DNA of 64,000 bases from Actinocorallia sp. API 0066. Lineage in GTDB: Bacteria; Actinomycetota; Actinomycetes; Streptosporangiales; Streptosporangiaceae. Below are positions 15,216 to 24,414 of this stretch, piece after piece (position 1 is the first letter of the stretch; each line of letters opens with the position of its first letter). The translations under genes and the position numbers were made by a program. Location of the stretch: positions 247,263 through 311,262 of the forward strand of contig NZ_JAJLQY010000011.1 of assembly GCF_020991275.1 (NCBI RefSeq). Reading direction: 5' to 3'. The notes under the pieces are model-generated. The model worked only from the letters and a program-made list of their open reading frames with translations. It was not told where the DNA came from and did no database searches.

Positions 15216-17090
15216 TCAGTGGAGGCCGGGGAAGAGCGGGGCCGGGAAGGTCGGCCACGGAGAGCGGCCGTGCTTCTCCTTGCACTTGTCGTAGTAGTTC
15301 TTCACGACGATGACGCTGGTGCGCTCGTCGGAGATGGTGACCTTGCGCGGCCGGACCAGTGTGCGGGCAGGGCCGGTGTGGTGGCCCGTCGAGGCGCGGG
15401 TGGACTCGCTGACGCGGCAGCGGGTCAGCGTCGGGATGCCGGTGATGGTCTCCAGCCGGTGCAGGCCGGGCCTGGCGTGCGCCGGGAGCGTCAGGACGCG
15501 GTCGAAGGCGTCGTCGGTGCAGTCGACCCTGATCCGGATCTCGCCCTGGTGGCCCGCGCCCGGACCGGTGATCCGCTTGACGACCTTGAGGTCGCCGGTG
15601 GCGCGGACGAACGCGTTCGTCACGGACACGTCGGCGGTGCCCTCCTCGACGATGACGACGGTCGGCGGCTCGATGACGGGATCGTGCTCCAGGTTGACGA
15701 GCGGGTTGTCGCCGTCCTCCGGCTCGGTGATGGCGCAGGTGCTCCCGGCGCGCAGTCCGGTGAGGGTGCGGACGTGGTCGCCCGCCGCGAGGCCGCCGGG
15801 GAACGTCACGACGCGCCGCTGGTCCTCGGTGCCGGGGTCGTCGTTGGTGCAGACGACCTGGACGACGATCTCGCCCTGGAGGCCCGCCGCCTCGCCCGTG
15901 ATCGTCTTGGTGAGCCGTAGCGAGCCCGCCGCGAAGCGCCGCAGGTGGGCGCCGCCCCTGACGGCGAGTTCCGTCTCCTGCGCCAGGATCAGCTTCTGCG
16001 CGGCGTCGAGATCGGGATTGGTGCCGTCGAACAGCAGCACGGTGCCGGTGAGGATCTGGGAGACCCGTTCGACGACAAAGCCCTGGACGGGGTTGGTCGT
16101 TGTGCTCCGCGCCCACAGTGTGGTGCCGGGGCTCACCTCGGCGCCGTCCAGGAGCCGGTTGCCGCCCTGGGCGTCGGTGAACACCTCGACGCCGCCGCTC
16201 GTGCGCAGCACCCCCGAGACGGTGCCGGACACCTGGAACGGCCCGACGATCTCGCCGGTGGACGGCGCGTCCATCTCGGTGGGCGTCACGGTCAGTTCGG
16301 GCGCCACCGGCTCGGGCCGCGGCCCGTTGGTGAGCGCGTCCGCGACGATCTGCTCGGTCAGCGCGCGGACTTCGGCGCTCGCGGCGCTCTCGGGGTCGAC
16401 GACGTACCGGTCGCTGAAGAACCAGATGGCGGACTGGACGGCGGCGGCCCTGACGTCGTCGCTCGACGCCCCCGCGGGCTCGTTGGTGTTCGGGAAGTAG
16501 GTGACGAGGATGTGCTCGACGTAGCCGAGGTTCGGCACGTTCGCCTCGGTCCAGTCGCCCAGCACGTAGTTCACCCCGATCTGGGTGCTGGTCCGCAGGT
16601 CGATGCAGTAGGTGAGCCCGCTGCGCGTGGAGCCGGGGGCGGGGTCGGCGACCCTGATGAGCCCGGCGAAGCTCGTGTTGTGCGCCTCCGAGTCGTCGGG
16701 CACGACGGCGGGGTAGCCGGTCAGCGGGTCGAAGTCGGCGGGCGCGATGAAGCCCTGCACCGGAGCGCCGCTCTCGATGTTCGTGATGGTCGCCTCGGTG
16801 AGCAGGCCGACCCCGGCGGGGGCGCTGCCCACCGGGTTGATCTCCGCGAACGCCGTCGTGGCGACGGTCAGCGAGAGCAGCGCGCCCGTGACGCCGCCGA
16901 GCACCAGGCGGCGGGACCGGCCTGTGCCCGACCGGGCCGGGGACGGGCGCTTTTCACCTCCCGACTTCGTCGGGAGCGCCCGCCCCCGGCCTGTGCTCGA
17001 CTGGGCGCGGGGCGGTGGATCTCCCGCCAGGCGGCGGGCGGCTCTCGCCACGGTCGCCGACAGTCGGCGCGCGGACGCTGCGATGTGCAT
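15216..17090 (-). CDS. Secreted thioester-domain adhesin with two DUF5979-type repeats
   Basis: 624 residues from ATG 17090 (GAGGGG 5 bases upstream). The N-terminal region is long and basic, followed by a signal peptide (about 60-82) probably cleaved after AFA. A thioester domain follows: Cys162 in TYCIDLR and Gln219 in AAAVQSAIWFF are the pair that forms the internal Cys-Gln thioester used to bind host or surface amines covalently. Two Ig-like repeats start at about 385 (GSLRLTKTITG) and 480 (GDLKVVKRITG), each with a ValVal/ArgVal-Cys-Thr strand. No LPXTG motif or terminal membrane anchor is visible, so attachment is unclear. It lies downstream of the LPMO gene in the same direction. Confidence 0.82.
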   Translation of the reverse strand: MHIAASARRLSATVARAARRLAGDPPPRAQSSTGRGRALPTKSGGEKRPSPARSGTGRSRRLVLGGVTGALLSLTVATTAFAEINPVGSAPAGVGLLTEATITNIESGAPVQGFIAPADFDPLTGYPAVVPDDSEAHNTSFAGLIRVADPAPGSTRSGLTYCIDLRTSTQIGVNYVLGDWTEANVPNLGYVEHILVTYFPNTNEPAGASSDDVRAAAVQSAIWFFSDRYVVDPESAASAEVRALTEQIVADALTNGPRPEPVAPELTVTPTEMDAPSTGEIVGPFQVSGTVSGVLRTSGGVEVFTDAQGGNRLLDGAEVSPGTTLWARSTTTNPVQGFVVERVSQILTGTVLLFDGTNPDLDAAQKLILAQETELAVRGGAHLRRFAAGSLRLTKTITGEAAGLQGEIVVQVVCTNDDPGTEDQRRVVTFPGGLAAGDHVRTLTGLRAGSTCAITEPEDGDNPLVNLEHDPVIEPPTVVIVEEGTADVSVTNAFVRATGDLKVVKRITGPGAGHQGEIRIRVDCTDDAFDRVLTLPAHARPGLHRLETITGIPTLTRCRVSESTRASTGHHTGPARTLVRPRKVTISDERTSVIVVKNYYDKCKEKHGRSPWPTFPAPLFPGLH

Positions 17091-17282
17091 GGGTTCCCCT
17101 CGGTCGTAGGCCACCGCGCCGCTCGTGACCGGAGGGCGGAACCGCCGTGCGAAGGGCCGACGCGGATGCGGGTGCGCTGATTAGGCGTCATCCGCAGTGC
17201 TTTCACCCGAGCCGTTCGGAGAATCTCCCGCGCCGGTAAATGATCTTCGTGGGGCCCGATCACGCCGCCGTCGGGGCGGGCG

Positions 17283-18275
17283 TCACAGCCGGGCCCGGGA
17301 CGGGCGGCGGCGGGTGGTGAGCAGCAGCCCGGTGACGCCGCCGATGGCCAGCCCGACGGCACCGGCGATCAGGCCCATGCCCTTCGGGTCCTGGCCGGTG
17401 AGCGCGCTGGTGCCGGACGCGGGCTTGGCCTCGGGGAGCGCCGCCGCGTGGTGGTTCCCGTGGCCGCCGCCGGGCGGGCAGGACGGCGGCGTCGTCGGCT
17501 TGCCCGGCTTCGGGGACTTCGTCGGCTGGCCGGGCTTGGTGGGCTTGCCCGACGGGCGCGGGCTCTGCGCGGGCGACGACGCCGACGGCTGGGGCGCGGG
17601 CGGCTGGGGCACGGGCGCCGCGCCGCCGTCCGACCCGCCGAGGACGATGTCGGAGCAGGAGTAGAACGCCTCGGGGCTGTCGGTGCGCTGCCAGATCGCG
17701 TAGACGAGGTGACGTCCGGTCTTGCCCGCCGGGATCCGCCCGGCCAGGTGGTAGTAGCCGCCCGTCGCGGTGGGCGACGCCGCCGTGAGGAACGGCTGGG
17801 ACTCCAGGCTCGACCAGGTGAGCGGCCTGGTCGGGTCGTAGCCGTCCTTGGTGATGAACAGCTGGAAGCCGCCCCTGTGCACGGCGGTGACCCGGAAGCG
17901 GAACGTGTAGTCCGTCCCGGCCTTGAGCCGGGTCGCGGGCCAGTCGGCGCGGGCGAGGTCGAGCCCCCGGAAGGCGGGGTCGCCCGCGCTGCACAGCCGC
18001 CCGTCGGGGATGATCTGGCGGTGCCGCCCGGCCGCGTCGCCGATCCGCACCCCGTTCCAGTCGTAGAACGCCTGGGTGCCGCCGGCCGCGACGGCCGCGC
18101 GACAGGCCGCCGAACTCGGGCTCTCCGGGTTCTCCTGGTAGCAGGCGATCACCCGGCTCAGCGGGTACTCCATGGAGCCGTGCGCGCCCGCGGGCGACGA
18201 CGGGAGCAGCGCCAGCGGGGCGGCCGTGGCGACGGCCGCCGCCGCCCTGAGGAGGGTCTTGCCGTGCCTGTGCAT
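17283..18275 (-). CDS. Membrane-anchored AA10 lytic polysaccharide monooxygenase
   Basis: 330 residues. Signal peptide 1-31 is cleaved at AGA|HGSM, leaving His32 as the N-terminal copper ligand. The second His-brace residue is His133 in VTAVHRGG and the axial Phe is Phe204 in EAFYSCSD, all as in AA10 enzymes. The catalytic domain (32-213) is followed by a Pro/Ser/Lys-rich linker (about 215-275). A C-terminal hydrophobic helix (GLIAGAVGLAIGGVTGLLL) with an Arg-rich tail indicates cell-surface anchoring; most AA10s are released. It oxidatively cleaves chitin or cellulose; the substrate is not decidable here. It is transcribed after the sensor kinase gene, 107 bases downstream. Confidence 0.9.
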   Translation of the reverse strand: MHRHGKTLLRAAAAVATAAPLALLPSSPAGAHGSMEYPLSRVIACYQENPESPSSAACRAAVAAGGTQAFYDWNGVRIGDAAGRHRQIIPDGRLCSAGDPAFRGLDLARADWPATRLKAGTDYTFRFRVTAVHRGGFQLFITKDGYDPTRPLTWSSLESQPFLTAASPTATGGYYHLAGRIPAGKTGRHLVYAIWQRTDSPEAFYSCSDIVLGGSDGGAAPVPQPPAPQPSASSPAQSPRPSGKPTKPGQPTKSPKPGKPTTPPSCPPGGGHGNHHAAALPEAKPASGTSALTGQDPKGMGLIAGAVGLAIGGVTGLLLTTRRRPSRARL

Positions 18276-18382
18276 CCGGACCTCCGAAAGGGGGTGGGGG
18301 TTTCCGACACCCCGGATGCTAGGCAGTGGGAAAGGCCGCGAAAAAGCCTTTCAGAGGGTCTTAAGGAAGGCATCAGCGGGTG

Positions 18383-19834
18383 CTAACAAGCGCCGTTCTC
18401 GGTCCACTGTTGAATTGTTCCGGAAGGGAAACTTAAGTCTTCCCTAAGGCCGTTCTCGGAGCCGCTGCGCGCACCGCGGCGCGACCACCGCGCGCCCCTG
18501 CGCCCGGACCGGTGGACGGCGCGGCGCGGCGCCGCCCTGGGCGCGGTGCGCAGCCACACCTCGATCTGCGCGCCGCCCAGCATCGACCTGCCGACCCGCA
18601 GGGAGCCCCCGGTCGACTCCGCGAGACGGCGGGCGATGTCGAGGCCGAGCCCGGTGGAGCCGCCGCCGCTCGCGCCCCTGCGCAGCGCGTCGCCCGGCTC
18701 GGCGATGCCCGGACCCGCGTCGCCCACCAGCAGGCCGGTGGCCTGCTCACCCCGGTGCAGGCTGAGCTGGAAGGCGGTGCCGTGCGGGGTGTGCCTAAAG
18801 ACGTTGCCGAGTAGCGCGTCCACCACCGCCGACAGCTCGGCCGCCGGGATCGGCACCGGCGCGTGGTCGTCCGGCGCGACGAGATCCCACGGGCGCTCCT
18901 GGTCCTCCGCGAGCGCCGACCAGAACTCCAACCGCCTTTTGACCACGGTGACGGCGTCGCACGACCGGACCGCGGGCCGCTCCCCGTCCATCCCGCGCGC
19001 CGTCGCGATGATCTCGCTGACCGCGTCCTCCAGCCTGCCGAGCGCCTCCCGGCTCTGCGCGAGCCGGGCCGGATCGCCGGGGTGCGCGGCCATGCCGTCG
19101 AGGTTGACGCGCAGCGCGGTGAGCGGGGTGCGCAGCCGGTGCGACAGATCCGCCCCCGCCTCCCGCTCGGCGGCCAGCAGCCGCGCGAGCTCGCCGACCA
19201 TGTGGTTGAACGCCTCGCCCGCGGCCCTCAGCTCGCGCGGGCCGCCCGGCACCGTGCGCGCCGTGAGATCGCCGCCCGCGACCCGGTTCAGCGCCCTGGC
19301 GAGCCGATCGGTGGCGCTGACCACGCGCAGCGCCAGCCTGTCGGCCATCGCCACCGACACTCCGACCAGTGCCAGCGCGACCAGCGCGAGGATCGTCCAG
19401 GACTTCGCCACCCCCCGGGTGAGCTCGGCGGACGAGGCGAACACCTCGACCACGGCGGTGCGCTCGGCGTCGAGCACGACGGGGCGCAGCAGGACCCTGC
19501 CGCCCGGCGCGTCCGCGAAGAAGGCGCGCTTGAGCCGGTGCGCCCGCGCGAGATCGGCGGGCGGCGCGTGCGGCACCCCGAGCGCCTCGCCCGTGGGCAG
19601 GTGCAGCGCCATGACGCCCGCCGCGCCCGCCGGGATCGACCCGAGCGCCGCCGCGAGCTGGGCCGGATCCGACGTCACCGTGAGCACGGGCACCAGCGAG
19701 GACGCCTGGCGCTCGGCGTTCGTGAGCGCGCGTTCGCGCGCCATCTGGCCGTTGAGCAGACCCAGCGGGAGGACGAACGACAGCGCGACCATCGCCGTCA
19801 CCGCCGTGGCCACCCGGGCCAGCGCTCCCCTCAT
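18383..19834 (-). CDS. Two-component sensor histidine kinase
   Basis: 483 residues from ATG 19834 (GGAGG 7 bases before). It has a TM helix near residues 8-28, an extracytoplasmic sensor region (about 30-155), a second TM (about 158-178) and a HAMP region. The dimerisation/phosphoacceptor helix is DLSHRLRTPLTALRVN with the phospho-His. The ATPase domain has the N box (GNVFRHTPHG), G1 (VGDAGPGIAEP) and G2 (STGLGLDIARRLAES). The tail after about residue 435 is Arg-rich and probably disordered. The partner is most likely the response regulator at 20584-21264, although a secreted-protein gene lies between them on the opposite strand. Confidence 0.9.
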   Translation of the reverse strand: MRGALARVATAVTAMVALSFVLPLGLLNGQMARERALTNAERQASSLVPVLTVTSDPAQLAAALGSIPAGAAGVMALHLPTGEALGVPHAPPADLARAHRLKRAFFADAPGGRVLLRPVVLDAERTAVVEVFASSAELTRGVAKSWTILALVALALVGVSVAMADRLALRVVSATDRLARALNRVAGGDLTARTVPGGPRELRAAGEAFNHMVGELARLLAAEREAGADLSHRLRTPLTALRVNLDGMAAHPGDPARLAQSREALGRLEDAVSEIIATARGMDGERPAVRSCDAVTVVKRRLEFWSALAEDQERPWDLVAPDDHAPVPIPAAELSAVVDALLGNVFRHTPHGTAFQLSLHRGEQATGLLVGDAGPGIAEPGDALRRGASGGGSTGLGLDIARRLAESTGGSLRVGRSMLGGAQIEVWLRTAPRAAPRRAVHRSGRRGARWSRRGARSGSENGLREDLSFPSGTIQQWTENGAC

Positions 19835-20015
19835 GTGCCACCTCCCCCCGGCCTTTGTGCGTGCCTCGACCGCCGGTCGTGCGCCGTTCGCCCGACCCGT
19901 TCGCCGCGACGCTACCCGAATTCCCGAACCGCCGCCCGAGCGCCTGTGGATAACTTTTTCTGGGCGTCTGTATGCGCATTTTTCGGGATGTCGCACGCGG
20001 GCGCGCGGGGCCATA

Positions 20016-20582
20016 ATGAGCCGCATGCGGGTAAGGCTTGGATTTCTCGCGGTGTGGACCGCGACGACGGCCGCGGGCGTCGGCATCACGTGGGTCGGCG
20101 TCGGCGACGCGCTGCGCGGCACGGCGTGGGCCGTCCCGGACGTGGCGGCCCAGGTGCCCGTGCTCCAGGGACGGCCGCCGAGCCTGGAGCCCACCGGCAC
20201 GCCCACCCACACCGCCGAGGAGCGCCCCGCGACGGGCGTCGCCGGGACGTCGCCGTCGCCGACCCGGCCGCCCTCGACGTCCGGCACCACGGCGCCGTCC
20301 ACCGGGAAGCCCGCGCAGCCGAAGCCGTCGCCGGCGCCGTCGAGCGCCCCGGCCGAGACGGGCGCCGTGCGGACGTACGTCGTCGTCTCCGGGAGCGTCG
20401 TGCTTTCCCTCGGGAAGGAGTCCGCGCGCCTGGTGTCCGCGACGCCCGACAACGGGTTCGAGGTGAAGGTGTGGGAGCAGACCGCTTGGCTGCGTGTCGA
20501 CCTCACCGACGGGGTGCACGGCTCGGCGGTCTTCGCGAGGTGGAACGGGCACCCTCCGCTGGTGGAGGTGTACGAGTACTAG
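20016..20582 (+). CDS. Secreted or membrane-tethered protein inside the two-component locus
   Basis: 188 residues (ATG 20016; ATG 20025 possible). An N-terminal hydrophobic segment (about 5-24) is followed by a Pro/Thr/Ser-rich stretch (about 45-115) and a compact C-terminal beta domain (about 118-188: RTYVVVSGSVVLSLGKESAR and on to VEVYEY). It is divergent from the kinase gene (182 bases apart) and its stop lies one base from the convergent regulator stop. It is likely a target of the system or an extracytoplasmic partner of the sensor. The family is not recognised. Confidence 0.7.
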   Translation: MSRMRVRLGFLAVWTATTAAGVGITWVGVGDALRGTAWAVPDVAAQVPVLQGRPPSLEPTGTPTHTAEERPATGVAGTSPSPTRPPSTSGTTAPSTGKPAQPKPSPAPSSAPAETGAVRTYVVVSGSVVLSLGKESARLVSATPDNGFEVKVWEQTAWLRVDLTDGVHGSAVFARWNGHPPLVEVYEY

Positions 20583-20583
20583 C

Positions 20584-21264
20584 TCACTCGGGGGCGGTGA
20601 GCATCACGCCGACGCCCCTGACGGTGTGCAGGTAGCGCGGGGCGGCGGCGCGCTCCCCGAGCTTGCGGCGCAGCCACGACAGGTGCACGTCGATCGTCTG
20701 GTCGTCGCCGCCGGGCTGCCGCCAGACCTCCGCGAGCAGCTCCTGCCGCCGCACGACCCTGCCCGCGTGCCGGGCGAGGTGCGCGAGCAGGTCGAACTCC
20801 TTGCGGGAGAGCTGGAGCGGCCTGCCTTCGAGGGTCGCCTCCCTGCGGTCCACGTCCACCCGTAGGGCGCCGACCGTGAGGGTCTCGCTGCGCGTGGCCG
20901 TCCGGGTCCGGCGCAGGACCGCCTCGATGCGCGCGTGCAGGTGGCCCGCCGAGAAGGGCTTGGTGAGGTAGTCGTCGGCGCCCGAGCCGAGCAGCCGGAT
21001 GATCTCCTGCTCGCCGTCGCGCGCCGTCGCCACGATGACGGGCACGTCGGACACGGCGCGCAGCATCTTCAGCGCCTCGCCGCCGTCGAGGTCGGGCAGG
21101 CCCAGGTCGAGCACGACCACATCGGGGCCGCCCGCGGCGACCTCGCGCAGCGCGTCGAGCGCGCGGCCCGCCCCGCTCACGACATGGCCGAACAGGCGCA
21201 GCTCCCGCAGCAGCGCCTGCCTCACGTGGGCGTCGTCCTCGACGAGAAGAACCGTGGCCATCAT
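20584..21264 (-). CDS. OmpR/PhoB-family response regulator
   Basis: 226 residues from ATG 21264 (a second ATG follows directly at 21261). The receiver domain has the acidic pair in VLLVEDD, phospho-Asp in VVVLDLGLPD, Thr/Ala switch in IVATARD and Lys in LTKPFSAG. The C-terminal winged helix (about 130-222) has QLSRKEFDLLAHLARHAG, DQTIDVHLSWLRRKLG and YLHTVRGVGVML. It binds DNA when phosphorylated by its kinase, probably the one at 18383-19834. It ends tail to tail with the secreted-protein gene. Likely targets include the neighbouring LPMO, adhesin and glucanase genes; that is inferred from position only. Confidence 0.93.
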   Translation of the reverse strand: MMATVLLVEDDAHVRQALLRELRLFGHVVSGAGRALDALREVAAGGPDVVVLDLGLPDLDGGEALKMLRAVSDVPVIVATARDGEQEIIRLLGSGADDYLTKPFSAGHLHARIEAVLRRTRTATRSETLTVGALRVDVDRREATLEGRPLQLSRKEFDLLAHLARHAGRVVRRQELLAEVWRQPGGDDQTIDVHLSWLRRKLGERAAAPRYLHTVRGVGVMLTAPE

Positions 21265-21440
21265 CGGGACAATAGAGCATCTTTCTCCCGAAGACCGGCC
21301 GATCAGGGTGTCCGTCGAGGCCGGACGACCCGGCACCGCCCCCATGCCGACGGACGGGCTTCGCGACCGCCTGGGCGAGCCCTCAGGGGATTTCCGCGCA
21401 CGGCCGGTTGTGTCAGCCTGATGGCGTGTTTCGGCGGGGG

Positions 21441-22385
21441 CTACCAGCCGACGGCTACCAGGAGCCACTGGGGAGAGCCGTGGGAGACGAACGAGGACTG
21501 GTTCGCGTGGTCGTCGTACGGGAAGCCGTAGGACAGCCCGCCGAGGGAGTTCTCGTGCCAGAACCTCGCGTAGTGGTTGGCCGGAGCGGCCTTGTAGTAG
21601 GACGCCGGGTCAAGCTGGGTCGCCTCAGGTTTGCCCGCGACGTGTCGGTTGAGTGCCGCGCACAGGGCGGCCTTCTCGGCGAGTGGGCCAGCGCAGCCGA
21701 CGACCTCCGCTGTGGTCGCCTTGACGCCATGCTTGGCGGCGTAAGCGGTGAAGTAGTCTTCGGCGGCGCCGCCGGGCTGGAAGGCGGGCGCGGTGCGCGG
21801 CGCGACGATCCGGTGCGGGGCCTCGACGCGGGCGAGGTCCTTGAACGGCTCGGGAACCGCGTCGGCGAAGCGCTGGAACGTCGCCTCGCGGGACTCGGCG
21901 AACGTCGCGCGGTCCTCGCCGACCTCGACGTCGTAGCCGTCGTGCGAGCGCAGCCGCATCGCCAGCTTGAGCGCGAACGCGTCCACCCGCGTCGTGTTGC
22001 CGTGGAAGACGTCGGGGCCGACGGTGAACTCGATGAAGTCGTTGTAGGGGCTGTCCGGGGAGCCCAGGTGGAAGTACATGCGGCCGGAGGAGTTCGCGGG
22101 CATGTCGAGGTACTGCTGCTCCGCGATCGAGTGGACCTGGTCGTTGAAGCGCCAGAAGACCTTGTCGTCCGGGTACTTCCCGTTGGTCCGGTTGAGCACC
22201 TTGACGGTGAGCACGTTCTGGGCGGCGGGGATGTCGGCCGTCTCGCCCCAGAAGTCGGCGGGCGCCGCCTCCCCGCCGGGTGTCCGGACCGGCTCGGGCG
22301 ACGCCGAGCAGGCGGCCGCGGAGCAGGCGAGGAGGGTGGCGAGGAACGCGTACAGGGCACGCCGTGCGCCGCTGCCGAAGGTCAT
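21441..22385 (-). CDS. Secreted GH64 family beta-1,3-glucanase
   Basis: 314 residues from ATG 22385. A signal peptide (about 10-27) contains LLAC and AAAC, so it may be a lipoprotein. The body matches GH64 (laminaripentaose-producing beta-1,3-glucanase type): FWRFN, MYFHLGSPDSP, DFIEFTV, GNTTRVDAF and an SYGFPYDDH ending. Glu119 and Asp135 are 16 residues apart, exactly as the catalytic pair of the characterised Streptomyces matensis enzyme. It would cleave beta-1,3-glucan, the main glucan of fungal walls. It lies upstream of the regulator gene in the same orientation (176-base gap). Confidence 0.85.
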   Translation of the reverse strand: MTFGSGARRALYAFLATLLACSAAACSASPEPVRTPGGEAAPADFWGETADIPAAQNVLTVKVLNRTNGKYPDDKVFWRFNDQVHSIAEQQYLDMPANSSGRMYFHLGSPDSPYNDFIEFTVGPDVFHGNTTRVDAFALKLAMRLRSHDGYDVEVGEDRATFAESREATFQRFADAVPEPFKDLARVEAPHRIVAPRTAPAFQPGGAAEDYFTAYAAKHGVKATTAEVVGCAGPLAEKAALCAALNRHVAGKPEATQLDPASYYKAAPANHYARFWHENSLGGLSYGFPYDDHANQSSFVSHGSPQWLLVAVGW

Positions 22386-23300
22386 GGGGCTCCCGGGGTC
22401 GGCCTGCGCCGGGCGGCCGCCGACGCCGGGTGACCGGAGCGGCGCCGCCCAAAGGATCTTTTTGACCCTACTGGACTCCACACCCCGATCCGTCACAGAA
22501 CGGCCGGTCGTGCCGCGCCCTCCGGGCGATTCGCCATAGAAGACCCATAGTGCGATAAACCGGGAGAAAGCCGCTCACCTCTGGCGCGAACCCGAAATCC
22601 GGGCGCGCGGGCGAAAGGCGGGAGACATTCTTTGACGGCCCGTGGAATTCCCGTCCCGGGGCCGGTCCCCGAATCAAATGATCAAGAAGAACACCTGCTC
22701 AGCGCCATTTTTGATCTTGTTAGGCACGCGCCTCCCGGGCTGCTCGGACACCCCGCGAGAAGGCGGGTATGGAAATCTCGGTGTGTTTCTCGCCGTCCCG
22801 TGCCCGTCCTGCGGCTAGCCTTTCCCGAGATCAAGGAGCATCCAGGGCACGGCCATTCCCCAGGGGTCGCGCGTACGGTTGTTCATTTCTCGAAGAAAGG
22901 CGGCGGGGCCGAGTGAATCCCTTCGGGTGCGCGATGCTCGTGCTGAGCGTTGATCCCTACGGCCCGGATTCCCGGCTCGGCCCCGCCCGCCCGTGGGCCG
23001 GTGAGCCCGCGCCCGTCGTGGGACGGCGGAACCTTCCCCCCGCCGTCCCCGGACCGCGTCACGCTCCCGTGGAGCACCCGGCCGCCCCTCTGGCTCTCCG
23101 CTGACGCGTCCCATCCCGGCGGCGTGACGAGGGTGCCGTCACGCCGCTGCCCCCACCCCGGGGTTTCGGACACTTTCGGACAGTGGGACGGTGATCACTC
23201 GCGTTAGGGCGCGGCTGAATTCCCCTTCGGAACCGCCCGTGCAGGGCCTACCATCGCGGCGAGGAGCGAAAAGGGAAAAGAACCGAGAAAAGGGGAAAGC
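22386..23300 (+). other. Long intergenic region
   Basis: About 900 bases without a convincing gene. The open frames at 22632-22916 and 22769-23104 have no ribosome site or protein-like composition. 22550-22740 is relatively AT-rich and contains GATCAAGAA (22680-22688) and TTTTTGATC (22712-22720), near-complementary arms that may be an operator or weak terminator. The last 80 bases lead into the methyltransferase gene with a good ribosome site. Confidence 0.5.
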
Positions 23301-24113
23301 GTGAGCGGCGAGGCACCGGACACCCAGCCACGGTATGAGATAGACACCACGGTCGCGCATTCCGCGCGCATCTGGAACTACTGGATGGGCGGCAAGGACA
23401 ACTTCGAGGTGGACCGCCAGGTGGCCGCCGAGCACGCCGCGAAGTTCCCCGGGATCGTCGACGTGGCCCGCCAGGTGCGCGCGTTCCTTGTCAGGTCGGT
23501 GACGTATCTGGCGCGCGACGAGGGCATCCGGCAGTTCCTGGACATCGGCACCGGGCTGCCCACCGCGAACAACACGCACGAGGTGGCCCAGGGCGTCGCC
23601 CCCGAGTGCCGTGTCGTCTACGTGGACAACGACCCGCTCGTCCTCGTGCACGCCAAGGCGCTGCTCACGGGGACGCGCGAGGGCGCCACCGACTACATCG
23701 AAGCCGACGTCCGGGAGCCGGAGCGGATCCTTGAGGAGGCGGCCCGCACCCTGGACTTCAGTAAGCCGATCGGGCTGATGATGCTGGGCGTCCTCGGTCA
23801 GATCCCGGACTCCGACGACCCTTGGGGCATCGTCAGGACGCTCGTCGCCGCACTGCCTCCGGGCAGCTTCGTCGTCATCGAGGACGGCGTGGACACCGAC
23901 GTCGCGCAGAACGACGCGATAGGCGACTACAACGAGAACCCCGACTCGACCGCCAGCTACCACCTGCGCAGCATCGGGGGCCTCACGTCGTACTTCGACG
24001 GCCTCCACCTCCTCGCCCCCGGCGTCGTCTCCTGCTCCCGCTGGCGCCCCGACTTCCGCGCCCTCGCCGCCCCCGAAGTCCCCGACTACGCGGGCGTAGC
24101 CCGCAAACCCTGA
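23301..24113 (+). CDS. SAM-dependent methyltransferase, DUF574 (Methyltransf_19) family
   Basis: 270 residues from GTG 23301 after AAGGGGAAAGC. It has the family opening (PRYEIDTTVAHSARIWNYWM, GGKDNFEVDR), then SAM-binding motif I (FLDIGTGLPTANNTHE), the acidic end of beta-2 (VVYVDNDPLVL), DYIEADVREP and VLGQIPD. Actinomycetes carry many paralogues of this family. They are assumed to methylate small molecules, but substrates are mostly unknown. It is monocistronic, with a long hairpin terminator downstream. Confidence 0.9.
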   Translation: MSGEAPDTQPRYEIDTTVAHSARIWNYWMGGKDNFEVDRQVAAEHAAKFPGIVDVARQVRAFLVRSVTYLARDEGIRQFLDIGTGLPTANNTHEVAQGVAPECRVVYVDNDPLVLVHAKALLTGTREGATDYIEADVREPERILEEAARTLDFSKPIGLMMLGVLGQIPDSDDPWGIVRTLVAALPPGSFVVIEDGVDTDVAQNDAIGDYNENPDSTASYHLRSIGGLTSYFDGLHLLAPGVVSCSRWRPDFRALAAPEVPDYAGVARKP

Positions 24114-24178
24114 AAACGCCACGACATAAGGGTCGTTGACTTACCCTCCGAATCTCGGGCCGTAACACAAGGGAAACC

Positions 24179-24216
24179 AGCGGAATGGACGGAAACACCA
24201 CTCCGTCCATTCCGCT
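24179..24216 (+). terminator. Long hairpin after the methyltransferase gene
   Basis: AGCGGAATGGACGGA (24179-24193) pairs perfectly with TCCGTCCATTCCGCT (24202-24216) across an 8-base loop. There is no T-run, as is common for actinobacterial terminators. Confidence 0.7.
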
Positions 24217-24414
24217 CCCGTCGCGCGCCATTTCACGGGACGAGCGCCCGCGCCGATCCAGGCGAACAGCTTGGCCACCCGCGCACCTGGCCGGTGTGCC
24301 CCTGGATCAACGGGATACCGCGCGCTCCCGGCGTGCCGCGCCCGAACCTGTGGAAGGGTTCCCCGCGTGGGGCGGTGGGAGGTAACCGGCAGACGCGGAA
24401 CGGAGGGAGTGGCC

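Noticed and set aside
14082..15920. A 612-codon + strand frame
   Set aside because: Antisense of the phosphotriesterase and thioester-adhesin genes, Gly/Asp/Arg-rich without motifs.
22632..23104. Possible small genes in the long intergenic region
   Set aside because: No ribosome site, low protein-likeness and no consistent third-position GC pattern.
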